The notes below the pieces were generated by a model. That model was not told where the DNA came from. It searched no databases and worked only from the letters and a program-made list of their open reading frames with translations. The position numbers and the translations under genes were made by a program. From an uncultured beta proteobacterium (GTDB lineage: Bacteria > Pseudomonadota > Gammaproteobacteria > Burkholderiales > SG8-41): 64,000 nt of DNA. The DNA is taken from assembly GCA_903889565.1 (NCBI GenBank), contig CAISYC010000066.1, positions 1 through 64,000 on the forward strand. Reading direction: 5' to 3'. Of the stretch, positions 18,725-27,438 are shown piece by piece. The stretch's first letter is position 1; every line of letters begins with the position of its first letter.

Positions 18725-19811
18725 GTAACCCCTTCATTCCCGCACGCTCTCTAACGTCGTTCCAGACGCTCCTAAACCCATCCGGCGAATACTTGAACAG
18801 GCGCGCGCCTGGATTCGCTTCGTCGCGGGGGATGGTCGCCAACACTCGCTTGGCATCTTCTGAGAGAGGGATTTTGCGTGGTTTGCGGCTCTTCGTATCC
18901 ATCGCAAGCAATTGAATATGACGTTCAGCCACCCGATCCCAGGTCAGCGCGAGAATTTCGCCGCACCTCATCCCCGTGGCAAGCGCGAGGCTGACGATTT
19001 TGAGCATTTCCGGATTGCGGCACTTGCGTAGAGCGGCAATCAGTTTATCCTCGGCGCCATCGCCAAAATCATTAATCCGGACGTCTCGCCGCTTGTCTGC
19101 GCTTCTGAGCTTGACCTTCTTGCTCCGGTCGGCGAAAGGATTGCCCGACATCTTCGCCGCAGCGGCCTCGTCGTAATCCGGCAGCCAGTTGCCGAAAAAC
19201 GAAGACAGAAATCCCACGTCTCGTTTGACCGTTGATGGGGAAACGCCCGCGGCAAGCCGGGCATCGATGTAGTCGGCGGCAGTCTTTTTTGAAATCTCCG
19301 CGAGCTTAAAGTCGCCGAAGGGCTTTTTGCCGGACACCAACATGCTGACGAAGACGCCGGTCACTGCTGGACGCAGCGCCGCGGGGACAAACTCGACTTT
19401 GACCCGTTTGATCACCTCAACGCGATTTTTAGCAACACTCACCCGCTTGCGCTCTGCATCCGTAAACGGTTTGCGGTTGGCTGTCGGGATCTGGCTCTCG
19501 TCCTCTTTCGAGGGGATTTTTGGAAGCTCAAGCTCGACCCATTTTTCGAGATAATAGGAAAGCGGCGGCGAATGTAGAAAGTCCGCCATAGCCTTCACAT
19601 GTGCGGCTTCGGCAGCATCTATTTCGAGAATTGATTTTCGCCCGGCGTCGCTTTTGCTTTCGGCGAGGAATTTTTCGGCCTCGCCGACCGTCGCGAATAG
19701 CTTGTCGGCGTTAAAGGTTTTGCGCTGGATGCGGACGCAATAACGGACGACTTTTTGCTTGTCGTCGTTGCGCCATTCGACGCGCTGGATGCCTCTGGGG
19801 AGATTCGCCAC
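18714..19811 (-). pseudogene. Tyrosine integrase truncated at catalytic domain
   Basis: A 365-residue frame starting at GTG 19811. It shows the N-terminal arm region, the SAM-like core-binding domain (about 165-215) and the start of the catalytic domain with the first Arg in LATGMRCGEILALTWDRV. Sequence then ends at ERAGMKGLLAA. The HxLR box, second His and Tyr nucleophile are all absent, so it cannot catalyse recombination. The break coincides with the first residues of the ankyrin fragment. Its other end is about 110 bases from the tRNA-Val-derived att copy at 19922, consistent with being the original integrase of this island. Confidence 0.85.
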
Positions 19812-19921
19812 GCCGCCCCCGTTTGGCTAATTTTTGGCTAAATTTTAGCGCAGAACGGCGGAATTTTCAGGTTAATGTTTTTTTCGATCTTTTAAAATCA
19901 AATACATACGAAAAACCACTA

Positions 19922-19964
19922 ACCATGTCAAGGTGGTGCTCTAACCAACTGAGCTACGCGCCTG
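19922..19964 (+). repeat. Displaced 5' half of tRNA-Val (att)
   Basis: 43 bases identical to 17187-17229. It covers tRNA positions 1 to about 42, ending in the anticodon stem, and is not a complete tRNA. It still sits behind a good promoter at 19975-20003 and is therefore the chromosome's original 5' part. Confidence 0.9.
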
Positions 19965-19974
19965 GGAACGGCGG

Positions 19975-20003
19975 ATTCTACCCGTTTCGGTCCGATGGTT
20001 CAA
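19975..20003 (-). promoter_or_regulatory. Orphaned tRNA-Val promoter
   Basis: On the minus strand TTGAAC and TAGAAT are separated by 17 bases and end 11 bases before the displaced tRNA-Val 5' half. This is a near-consensus sigma-70 promoter and most likely the native tRNA-Val promoter before the island inserted. Confidence 0.65.
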
Positions 20004-20068
20004 ATGAATCATGGTCTTGTCGCGGATGTTTGGCAAAAATTCCCGCCGCCGCCTGCGCCAAATGCGGC

Positions 20069-22234
20069 CTAACGGCGCGACACATAGGCTACCCCGGGCA
20101 CCGCGCGAATCATCGCCAGTACGCGTTCGAGCTGGCCGAGATTCGCAATCTCCACCGTCAGCAACATACGCGCCGAGGCGGAGCGGCTGGCGCTGTTGGT
20201 CGCCGTCACGTTGATATGTTCGCGAGAAAATATTTCCGTGATATCGCGCAAGAGCCCCGTGCGGTCGCCGGCTTCGACCACGATATCGACGGGAAAGGTC
20301 GCCAGCGCCGACTCACCCCATTCGGCATCCATCAGGCGTTCGGAGCTCAGCCGCGCAACGTTCAAACAACCGCGCCGGTGTATGGTGACGCCTCGCCCGC
20401 GCGACACAAAGCCGATAATGGGGTCCGGCGGTGCCGGCTTGCAGCAGCGCGCCGTTACCGTCAGCAGTTTGTCGACGCCAACCACCAATATGCCGCCGGG
20501 TTGAGCGCGCGCCTTGCGCACGATCGGCGCCTCCGGTTCGGCGACGGGCGGCGCCTCGTCAACAACCAGCGCATTGTGCAACTGCCGCGCGCCGATCTCG
20601 CCGCGCCCGACGTCGGCGAGAAAGTCATCGACTTTGTCGAAGTCGAACCGGCTCGCGAGCGTTTCAAGATTAAGCCGCGTCATGCCTTGACGCTGCAATT
20701 CGCGATCAACCAGCGCGCGACCCTGCGCCACCGAGAATTCATGATTCTGGCGGTTGAACCACTGCCTTACCCTGTTGCGCGCGCCTGCGCTTTTCAGAAA
20801 TCCGAGCGCCGGATTAAGCCAGTCGCGGCTCGGTCCGCCCAGCTTGGCGGCAACGATTTCCACACTCTGCCCGTTCTTCAACGGCGTGTTTAACGGCACC
20901 ATCGCGCCATCGACCCGCGCGCCGCGGCAGCGATGACCGAGATCGCTGTGCAAGTGATAGGCAAAGTCGATCGGCGTCGCCTCGGCCGGCAGATCGATCA
21001 CGCGCCCCTGCGGTGTCAATACGTAAATCGTATCGGCAAAAAGGCCGCGCGCATCGGCCATTTCGTCCTTCCACTCGACGACCTGGCGCAACCAGGCAAT
21101 TTTGTCGTCGTAATGATCGTCGCGGCGCGAACCTTCCTTGTAGCGCCAGTGGGCGGCGACGCCGAATTCGGCGTGCTGATGCATTTCCGCTGTTCGGATC
21201 TGGATTTCCAGCGGCTTGCCGCCGGGGCCGACCACCGCGGTATGCAGCGAGCGGTACTGGTTGCCTTTGGGCCGCGCGATGTAATCATCGAATTCGCCCG
21301 GCAGCGGCGTCCACCGGTTGTGCACCACACCCAGCGCGGCGTAGCACGCCCTGATATCACCGACCAGTGCGCGCACCGCCCGCACGTCGTAGAGGGAGGC
21401 AAAATCGAGATGCTTGTTGCGCATCTTTTTGTAGATGCTGTAGATGTGTTTGGGCCGGCCGCTCAACTCCGCGTCGATGCCTGCGGCCGCCAGCGCCGCG
21501 CGCAGTTGCGCGATGACGTCGTCGATATAGCGTTCGCGATCGTCGCGTTTCTCGTCGAGCCAGCGCGCGATTTGCGCATAGGTCGCGGGTTCAAGAATGC
21601 GCAGCGCGAGGTCCTCGATCTCCCACTTCAACTGCCAGACGCCGAGCCGGTTGGCCAGCGGCGAATAAATGTCCAACGCAAGGCGCGCGGTATTGGCGCG
21701 CAATTCGTCGTCGCCGCTTTTAACGGCAACGCGCAGCAGTTGGACATGATCAGCGAGTTTGATCAACACGACCCGCATATCCTGCGCCATCGCCAGCAAC
21801 ATCTTGCGCAACGTTTCAAGTTGCGCTCCGGCGGCACGATTGCGCTCCAGCCGGCTGCCCAGGGCCTCGATGCTGGCCATGCGCGCGGCGCCTTCCGCAA
21901 GATCGGCCGCGCCGGCGCCGAATTGTTCGCGCATCGCGAGCACAGCCTCGCGTTCGCCGGCCAGCTGCATGAGCAGTGCCGCCGCCAGACAATCGGCGTC
22001 AGGCCGGAAAACGCGCAGAATTTCGGCCGTCGCAAGGCCATGCTCAAGCAACGACTGGCCGCCCAACTGCCGCTCGCCAGCGCGTTGCATCAGCCAGTCC
22101 GCGGCGCCGGCAAACAACTTGCGCTCGGCGTCCGAATAATCAGCAGCGATCAACGCCATCCGTTTGGCATTTGAAGCGCCGCTAGAATTGCTGACCACTT
22201 TCAGTTGCGGCGTTGGCGACATGTTTTCGCTCAC
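20069..22234 (-). CDS. relA: RelA, (p)ppGpp synthetase
   Basis: A 721-residue RelA/SpoT homologue. The N-terminal hydrolase region is degenerate: the HD pair is replaced by LLMQLAGERE, so it should not hydrolyse (p)ppGpp. The synthetase domain is intact (GRPKHIYSIYKKMRNK, YDVRAVRALV, GNQYRSLHT, EIQIRTAEMHQHAEFG). TGS (VLTPQGRVIDLPAEATPIDFAY), zinc-finger-like and ACT domains follow. It senses uncharged tRNA on stalled ribosomes during the stringent response. Start could be GTG 22234 or ATG 22222. It lies just outside the tRNA-Val island, transcribed toward it. Confidence 0.95.
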   Translation of the reverse strand: MSENMSPTPQLKVVSNSSGASNAKRMALIAADYSDAERKLFAGAADWLMQRAGERQLGGQSLLEHGLATAEILRVFRPDADCLAAALLMQLAGEREAVLAMREQFGAGAADLAEGAARMASIEALGSRLERNRAAGAQLETLRKMLLAMAQDMRVVLIKLADHVQLLRVAVKSGDDELRANTARLALDIYSPLANRLGVWQLKWEIEDLALRILEPATYAQIARWLDEKRDDRERYIDDVIAQLRAALAAAGIDAELSGRPKHIYSIYKKMRNKHLDFASLYDVRAVRALVGDIRACYAALGVVHNRWTPLPGEFDDYIARPKGNQYRSLHTAVVGPGGKPLEIQIRTAEMHQHAEFGVAAHWRYKEGSRRDDHYDDKIAWLRQVVEWKDEMADARGLFADTIYVLTPQGRVIDLPAEATPIDFAYHLHSDLGHRCRGARVDGAMVPLNTPLKNGQSVEIVAAKLGGPSRDWLNPALGFLKSAGARNRVRQWFNRQNHEFSVAQGRALVDRELQRQGMTRLNLETLASRFDFDKVDDFLADVGRGEIGARQLHNALVVDEAPPVAEPEAPIVRKARAQPGGILVVGVDKLLTVTARCCKPAPPDPIIGFVSRGRGVTIHRRGCLNVARLSSERLMDAEWGESALATFPVDIVVEAGDRTGLLRDITEIFSREHINVTATNSASRSASARMLLTVEIANLGQLERVLAMIRAVPGVAYVSRR

Positions 22235-22569
22235 GAGTCAAAAGCGTCAAGACATAAATATTGGCACACCGTGCCGATGCGAACATGATGTTTTATCAAC
22301 CGACAAATCCGCCGGGCGTCATCGATGCAACGTGTCGGTAGCGCGCCATCCGCAGCGCTGTTCCGCCAATGCGCGACCGCAGCCGTCACCGCCGGCCAGG
22401 AACCAGAGAAATCCCGTCAACCAAGTCTCGACCGGAACACCCGGCATATTTCCAGCGTTCTCTCAAAAACCGCCCGCAAATATATGAATAGTTTTATTTT
22501 CCGCCATTTACGAGCCATCCACACCGGCGGACATTCGAATGTGAATCGACAACTGCAGAAGTTAAAGTG
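22235..22569. other. Intergenic region between relA and a divergent gene
   Basis: About 335 bases between the divergent relA and the small secreted protein gene. It must hold the relA promoter. I see no convincing gene or strong hairpin. Confidence 0.4.
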
Positions 22570-22598
22570 TTGAAAATGTCACATATGCGGCGAATAAT
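22570..22598 (+). promoter_or_regulatory. Promoter for small secreted protein
   Basis: TTGAAA at 22570 and AATAAT at 22593 are separated by 17 bases, about 40 bases upstream of the ATG at 22641. A good sigma-70 match. Confidence 0.5.
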
Positions 22599-22640
22599 AA
22601 TAACCGAAGCCGATTTTCGGGGCCGGCCCGGGTGCAAACC

Positions 22641-23033
22641 ATGCGCAGATTTCCCACCACGATTTTCGCCATCATGATGGCAACGGCGACTGTCGCGATA
22701 TCCCCCATCGCCCATGCCGACGACACGGACAATCGTCTCGTCACATCGCAACCGCGCAGTCTTCTCAGCGAAGACCTCTATCTGCTGCAGGACAGTGCGC
22801 GCCAGGGTCTGCACGCGCCGGTCAGCGCCCTGCGCGACCGCATCAATCTGCCCTACGGCCTCAGCTATCACCGCGATTCGAAAAGCCTGCTCCTGCAACC
22901 CGACGACAGGAGCGACTGGGGTGTCGGGATCAATCTCAATCTGAACGCGACGCCGATGCCTGAGCTTGCGCCATCCGGCATCAGCCTGATTCCCAAACGC
23001 ACACCGGGCCTGACGTTTCAAAAGAAATTCTGA
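22641..23033 (+). CDS. Small secreted hypothetical protein
   Basis: A 130-residue protein starting at ATG 22641 (a GTG nine bases upstream is in frame but less likely). Residues 1-26 form a signal peptide ending PIAHA-DD. The mature part is short and contains no cysteine; its C-terminal half (DWGVGINLNLNATPMP) resembles a beta-strand-rich tail and ends in Lys-Lys-Phe. No family recognised. A good promoter precedes it, and the gene converges on the comEC remnant. A longer antisense frame overlaps it but has no supporting features. Confidence 0.6.
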   Translation: MRRFPTTIFAIMMATATVAISPIAHADDTDNRLVTSQPRSLLSEDLYLLQDSARQGLHAPVSALRDRINLPYGLSYHRDSKSLLLQPDDRSDWGVGINLNLNATPMPELAPSGISLIPKRTPGLTFQKKF

Positions 23034-23059
23034 TTCGCGCCGGCGCAGCGGCACCTCGA

Positions 23060-24499
23060 TCAGTCTTCATCCTCAGCCAAATCCGGATTCTCGAGCGCGG
23101 CGTGCCAATAGCGCCGTTCAAACGCGCGCTGGCGCCTCACCTCGATCAGCCCTTTCGCTTGCGCCGTCAGGATCAATGCACCGTCGAGATCGGTGCGGTA
23201 AATGCGGCTGCCGGCATCGCGGTAGCGCGCCAGCACGTCGTCCTTCGGATGCCCGAAACGATTGCGATAACCAGCCGCCACCAGCACAATCTGCGGCGCC
23301 ACTTTCGCCACGAACTCCGGCGATGAGGATGTCCGGCTGCCCTGATGCGGCGCCAACAGGACATGCGACGCCAGTTTTTCGCCGACGGACTGCAGCAACT
23401 CGCGCTCGGTTTTCTGTTCAATGTCCGCGGTCAGAAGAATGAACTGTCCGCCGACACCAATGCGCAGGACGCAACTGCGGTCGTTGCTGCGCTGTTTCTC
23501 GCGCGTGTAATGCATCGCCGCCGGATGCAGCATTTCAAAATCGATGCCGTCCCAATGCCAGCGCGTCCCGGCCAGACAGGCCTGCGCATCGGGCGCCGTC
23601 GCCTGCGGCACGACCTCGCCGAGCGAAGAGCGCAGCACGCCAACCGGCAGCGCCTGCAACACAGACTGCATGCCGCCGGCGTGATCCTTGTCGCCATGCG
23701 TAATAATCAATTCATCGAGCGCGCGTATGCCGGCCGCGCGCAGATAGGGCACGATTACTCGGTTACCGGCATCGGCTTGCGGGCCATAGACCGGCCCGGC
23801 GTCGTATAAGAGCGCGTGATTATGCGTCTGCACGACAATCGCCAGCCCCTGCCCGACATCGAGCACCGCAAGCCGCAGCACGCCGTCGGGCGGCGCCGCG
23901 GGCAATACAAAAAACATCGGCAGCAACGCAATGCAACCGATCCAGCGCGCCGGAAATCCGCGCGGCATCAACAACCACCCCACCCCGGCCGATGCCGCGA
24001 TAACGGTCCACCAGGGCGGCGCATGTTGCTGCCAGACCGCCGCCGGAAATCCGCTCATCCGGTCCAGCGCCGCCCCGCACAGGGCCATCAGCGCGTGCGC
24101 GAGTTGCAATATCAGGCTGCCCGGCGCGATTACGCCAAACAGCGTCAACGGCACCACCGCCAGACTCACCAGCGGAATCGCGACCGCGTTCGCCAGCGGT
24201 GACACCAGTGACACCTGCTGAAACATCGCCAACAGCAGGGGCGTCAGACCGAGCGTGACCGCCCATTGCACCCGCGCCCATGATTGCAACCCGTGCGCCG
24301 GTTCGATGCAGCAGGACGATACAAACAGAATCAGCGCGACGGCGCCAAACGACAGCCAGAATCCGGCCGACAACGCGGCCCATGGATCGAACACCACCAC
24401 GGCGAACAGGGCGCTGCAGAGCACCGCGCTGGTCGCCACCAGGCGACCGCCCCATAACGCCGCTGCCACCACCGCAATCATGTAGACGGTGGGCTCCAC
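23060..24499 (-). pseudogene. comEC: ComEC C-terminal part (interrupted)
   Basis: This frame holds the C-terminal two thirds of ComEC/Rec2: several membrane helices of the competence domain (ending around residue 200), then a metallo-beta-lactamase-like domain with VLDVGQGLAIVV, ITHGDKDHAGG and LLAPHQGSRTSS. In an intact protein it would form the inner-membrane channel for incoming single-stranded DNA during transformation. The first residues (VEPTVYMIAV) match the segment that normally follows the MSISGLH region, but the upstream 75 or so codons are missing and replaced by foreign sequence. There is no natural start here, so this part is probably not made. Confidence 0.9.
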
Positions 24500-24902
24500 C
24501 CTGCTATTGGTATCAAATCAGATCGTTTCCAAAATTCCAGCACTAAACCCTGATAGGCATGATTCTCTTGTTCTACGCGCTGGACGTGCAGACCTCAGCG
24601 TTTTACATCTTCGTGCTGACTGGCAATTCCCAACTAGACGTGATCTTGATAAATGCTTTCAGTCGTTGCGTGAGAACTGGAAATGGAAATTCAATCAAAA
24701 GCGAAACGAAGACTACGAGACAACGTTTTATCTGAATCAAAGGCATTGGGTCTTAGCCATTTACATCATGGATGAAGAAATTTTGGTCAACCATAAGGAT
24801 TGGCCTGATTCCATTAAATCCAAGTGCCGAAATCGCCTACGAATTGAGGTGAGGTTGGGTAGGTCTGAATTGCGTAACCTTGGTCGCAAGCTCATCACCT
24901 AA
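24489..24902 (+). pseudogene. Phage-type replication protein remnant in comEC
   Basis: The frame enters the foreign insert from comEC antisense sequence, so its first residues are artificial. From about residue 12 it encodes a soluble protein fragment: GRADLSVLHLRADW, then TFYLNQRHWVLAIYIMDEE and RLRIEVRLGRSELRNLG. The last motif, preceded by a strand-like segment, recalls filamentous-phage gpII/X replication initiators (LRIEVTLRSKEL-type). The match is by eye and tentative. The N-terminus is missing. Base composition is much more AT-rich than the surrounding comEC. Confidence 0.35.
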
Positions 24903-25381
24903 AGATAAAGGCAACGCGCATTGAATCCACTCTTAATAATCAGAAACTACAACTTATTGAGGCTAAGGCCCAATCAGATACGCCAGCAATTCCCCCTGAT
25001 CAAGCAACAGAAATTGCCGCCCGCCTGCGTGCCTTGTGTGGCCTTCGAGGCGCTGGACCTCAGCGGTCAATGACACCAGATCAGCAACGCCTACTTGTCT
25101 CCTTAGTCGTTGGTCGCACTCACCGTGAGTCCCAAGAAGGAATCTACGTTCGGATGCAGAGATTTGGAAAGCAAAAAGATGTCTATTGGCCGTGGAAACT
25201 TGATGGCTGTCTTGCCATTGCCCAAGGAAACGCCACCAACTTTATAAACTTCGATGTGGGAGTAGATATTGAGTCCATCAGCATCCCAGACAATGCCACT
25301 GCAATGCGTCTAGCCCAGCTCGCATTGGAAATTAGGCCCATCAGGTATAAACAGTCTCTTTTATGCTCATCAGATGATTGA
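24878..25381 (+). pseudogene. Unknown fragment in comEC insert
   Basis: A frame open from 24878 with no good start codon; the first candidate start is a GTG/TTG around 25030. It encodes IESTLNNQKLQLIEAKAQ (possible helix), then a region containing MTPDQQRLLVSLVVGRTHRES and YWPWKLDGCLAIAQGN. I recognise no family. It may be a continuation, after a frameshift, of the preceding fragment, or a second truncated gene. The last residues run into antisense comEC at about 25367. Confidence 0.3.
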
Positions 25382-26145
25382 CGCCACTGCGCGTGAACAC
25401 CTGCCACTGCGCCGGCGTGATCGCGCGTTGATCGCCGATCGCCAGCGTGCTCAGCGCACCCGCATACTGCGCCGCCGGCAAGGCGTTGGCGATGCGATCA
25501 CGCACCGCCTCGCGCACACGCTGGCCTGCGTATTGGAAGCGCACGACAAACGCATCAATGCGTCGCGCCGACTGCGGGTTGCGCACGTATCCGGTCGCCC
25601 GGATATTGCGTTCAAGCTGCCACGCTTCGTAATCGAAGCCGTTGGGACTAATCAGCCCGTGCGGCCGCCGCAGGCGCACGGTCAGTTGCCAGCGCTCGCC
25701 GGCGTGCAGCTCCGGCAGACTGCCGCCGCGGCGCCCCGCCCGCCTGGCTGCCCCACCATGACAACGCGATATGCGCGGGTACCGCCGCCTGCAGCGTCAA
25801 CACGCGCTCGACGTCGAATTCAAAACGCAGACTGCGATCGTAGGCCTGCGGCAGTTCGGCGACTACGCCGACGACGCGTATGTCGGCCCCCTCCCACGCC
25901 AGCGGCAAGGCATCGGCGAGACGTTGTTCGGCGCACAACGCAGCCCAGGCGAACCCGCAGGCGAAACATGCCGCCGCCGCAATGCAACGCGTCAAACATT
26001 GCAGCGATTTCCGGGGCGGTCGCCACACCAACAACGCCAACAGCAGCGCCGGTGCGGCCAGCCACGCCGCTGATGGCGTCGGCAACGCCGGCTAAAATTG
26101 CATCCATGCGGTGCCGACGGCAAAACAGATGATCAGTAACTGCAT
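25367..26145 (-). pseudogene. comEC: ComEC N-terminal part with stop and frameshift
   Basis: The original start is ATG 26143-26145 (MQLLIICFAVGTAW). An in-frame TAG follows at 26092-26094, before PALPTPSAAWLAAP. The DUF4131-type OB domain continues to IALSWWG near 25760, where a frameshift in a G-rich tract moves the reading frame to LPELHAGERWQLTV. The frame then runs to TRSGVNHLMSI at about 25367, where the SGLH continuation is replaced by foreign sequence. The nonsense codon, frameshift and insertion together make the gene non-functional. Conserved sequence between the lesions shows it was once a normal comEC. Confidence 0.88.
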
Positions 26146-26247
26146 CGTGACGGCCGTCGCGAAAAGCGCGAGCCGATATAACGTTTGGCGCGCCCGGACG
26201 GCGACGCCGATTCGGTAGAATAGCCTCGACCAAAGGAATTAGCCCGC

Positions 26248-26799
26248 ATGCCAAGGAAGTATTTAAGGAAGCTGCTGCCGAGTCATGCGACGATCAGCGC
26301 GAACCCCTATGTCGCGCGCTTCGGTCACCGGCTCACGCATCACAACCTGTGGCATCTGCACCGCCGCGCGGTCGCCGGCGGGGTCGCCGTCGGCATGTTT
26401 GCCGGGCTCATTCCGGGCAGCAACCCGGTGCAATTCAGCGCCGCCGCGCTGCTCGCCATCGGCTTTCGCGTCAACCTGCCGATCGCCGTGCTGGTGACGC
26501 TCTACTCCAATCCCTTCACCATCGTGCCGCTGTACCTGCTCGCCTACACGCTCGGCCGTTGGGCGATGTTTGAGCGCGCCGACAGCCTGCCGGCGTTCAA
26601 TGTATCCACCGACAGCTGGTCGGCGTGGCTGGCCGGCGCCCTCGATTGGCTGACCACGGCGGGCAAACCGCTGCTGGTCGGCGTTCCGCTGCTGGCCGTG
26701 CTGCTCAGCATCGCCGGCTACGCGCTGGTGCGTCTGGGCTGGCGCTGTTGCGTCGTGCAGGCGTGGCGCGCGCGGCGAAAACGAAGATTGCACGAATGA
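26248..26799 (+). CDS. DUF2062 membrane protein
   Basis: A 183-residue protein of the DUF2062 family. After a basic N-terminus come RRAVAGGVAVGMFAGLIPG, a hydrophobic segment and NLPIAVLVTLYSNPFT, the family signature around P-x-S/N-P. Another helix lies near residues 140-165 and the C-terminus is Arg-rich. Two to four helices place it in the inner membrane. The role is unknown; genes of this type often lie near comEC. The stop overlaps the glycosylase start as ATGA. Confidence 0.9.
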   Translation: MPRKYLRKLLPSHATISANPYVARFGHRLTHHNLWHLHRRAVAGGVAVGMFAGLIPGSNPVQFSAAALLAIGFRVNLPIAVLVTLYSNPFTIVPLYLLAYTLGRWAMFERADSLPAFNVSTDSWSAWLAGALDWLTTAGKPLLVGVPLLAVLLSIAGYALVRLGWRCCVVQAWRARRKRRLHE

Positions 26800-27416
26800 C
26801 ACCGCCCGCCTACTGGAAGCGCGCGACGCGCGAACTGTCCGCACGCGACCCCGTGATCGGCCGCATTGCGGCGACCTGCAAGGGGCTCACGCTGCGCTCG
26901 CGCGGCGACGCCTTCAGCACGCTCGCGCGCTCGATCGTCGGCCAGCAGATCTCGGTCAAGGCCGCCGACAGCGTGTGGACAAAACTCGCAGGCGCGCTGC
27001 CCGTGCTTGATCCGCAGGGCATTGCACGCCATGACAGCGACGCGCTGCGTGCCTGCGGACTGTCGCGCAGCAAGGTGGTCTACCTGAAGGATCTGGCGCG
27101 CCACTTTACCGACGGCCATCTCGATCCCGCGCGCTGGCCGCAGAAATCCGACGATGAACTGATCGTCGAACTGACCGCGGTACACGGCATCGGCCGCTGG
27201 ACCGCGGAAATGTTCTTGATCTTTTATATGATGCGCCCCGATGTTTTCCCGCTCGGCGATCTCGGCCTGCAGCGCGCGATGAGCCTGCACTACAACGGTG
27301 GCCGCGCGCTGGGCCCGCGCAAAATCGCAACGCTCGACAAACTGTGGCGGCCTTGGCGCTCGGTGGCGACCTGGTATATGTGGCGTGGTCTCGATCCGAT
27401 ACCGGTAGAATACTGA
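26796..27416 (+). CDS. alkA: DNA-3-methyladenine glycosylase, AlkA type
   Basis: A 206-residue HhH-GPD glycosylase. The start ATG overlaps the preceding stop. Motifs: ARSIVGQQISVKAADSVW (N-terminal), the helix-hairpin-helix LTAVHGIGRWTAEMFLIF with the catalytic Asp expected shortly after in FPLGDLGLQ, and a C-terminal WRPWRSVATWYMWR. It excises alkylated purines in base excision repair. It lacks the N-terminal extension of E. coli AlkA, so it is the short bacterial type. The gene symbol denotes this family. Confidence 0.88.
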   Translation: MTPPAYWKRATRELSARDPVIGRIAATCKGLTLRSRGDAFSTLARSIVGQQISVKAADSVWTKLAGALPVLDPQGIARHDSDALRACGLSRSKVVYLKDLARHFTDGHLDPARWPQKSDDELIVELTAVHGIGRWTAEMFLIFYMMRPDVFPLGDLGLQRAMSLHYNGGRALGPRKIATLDKLWRPWRSVATWYMWRGLDPIPVEY

Positions 27417-27438
27417 AAATTTCCCGGGCTGCCGCGCC

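Noticed and set aside
19922..19964. A second tRNA-Val gene
   Set aside because: Only the 5' 42 bases are present; it lacks the T arm and acceptor 3' strand.
20069..22234. A bifunctional SpoT-type enzyme
   Set aside because: The HD pair needed for hydrolysis is replaced, so the synthetase-only RelA call fits better.
22494..23054. A 186-residue minus-strand frame over the small secreted protein
   Set aside because: It has no start context or motifs, while the plus-strand gene has a promoter and signal peptide.
24480..25381. A transposon or insertion sequence in comEC
   Set aside because: I see no transposase, terminal inverted repeats or target-site duplication; part of comEC is also missing, which simple IS insertion does not explain.
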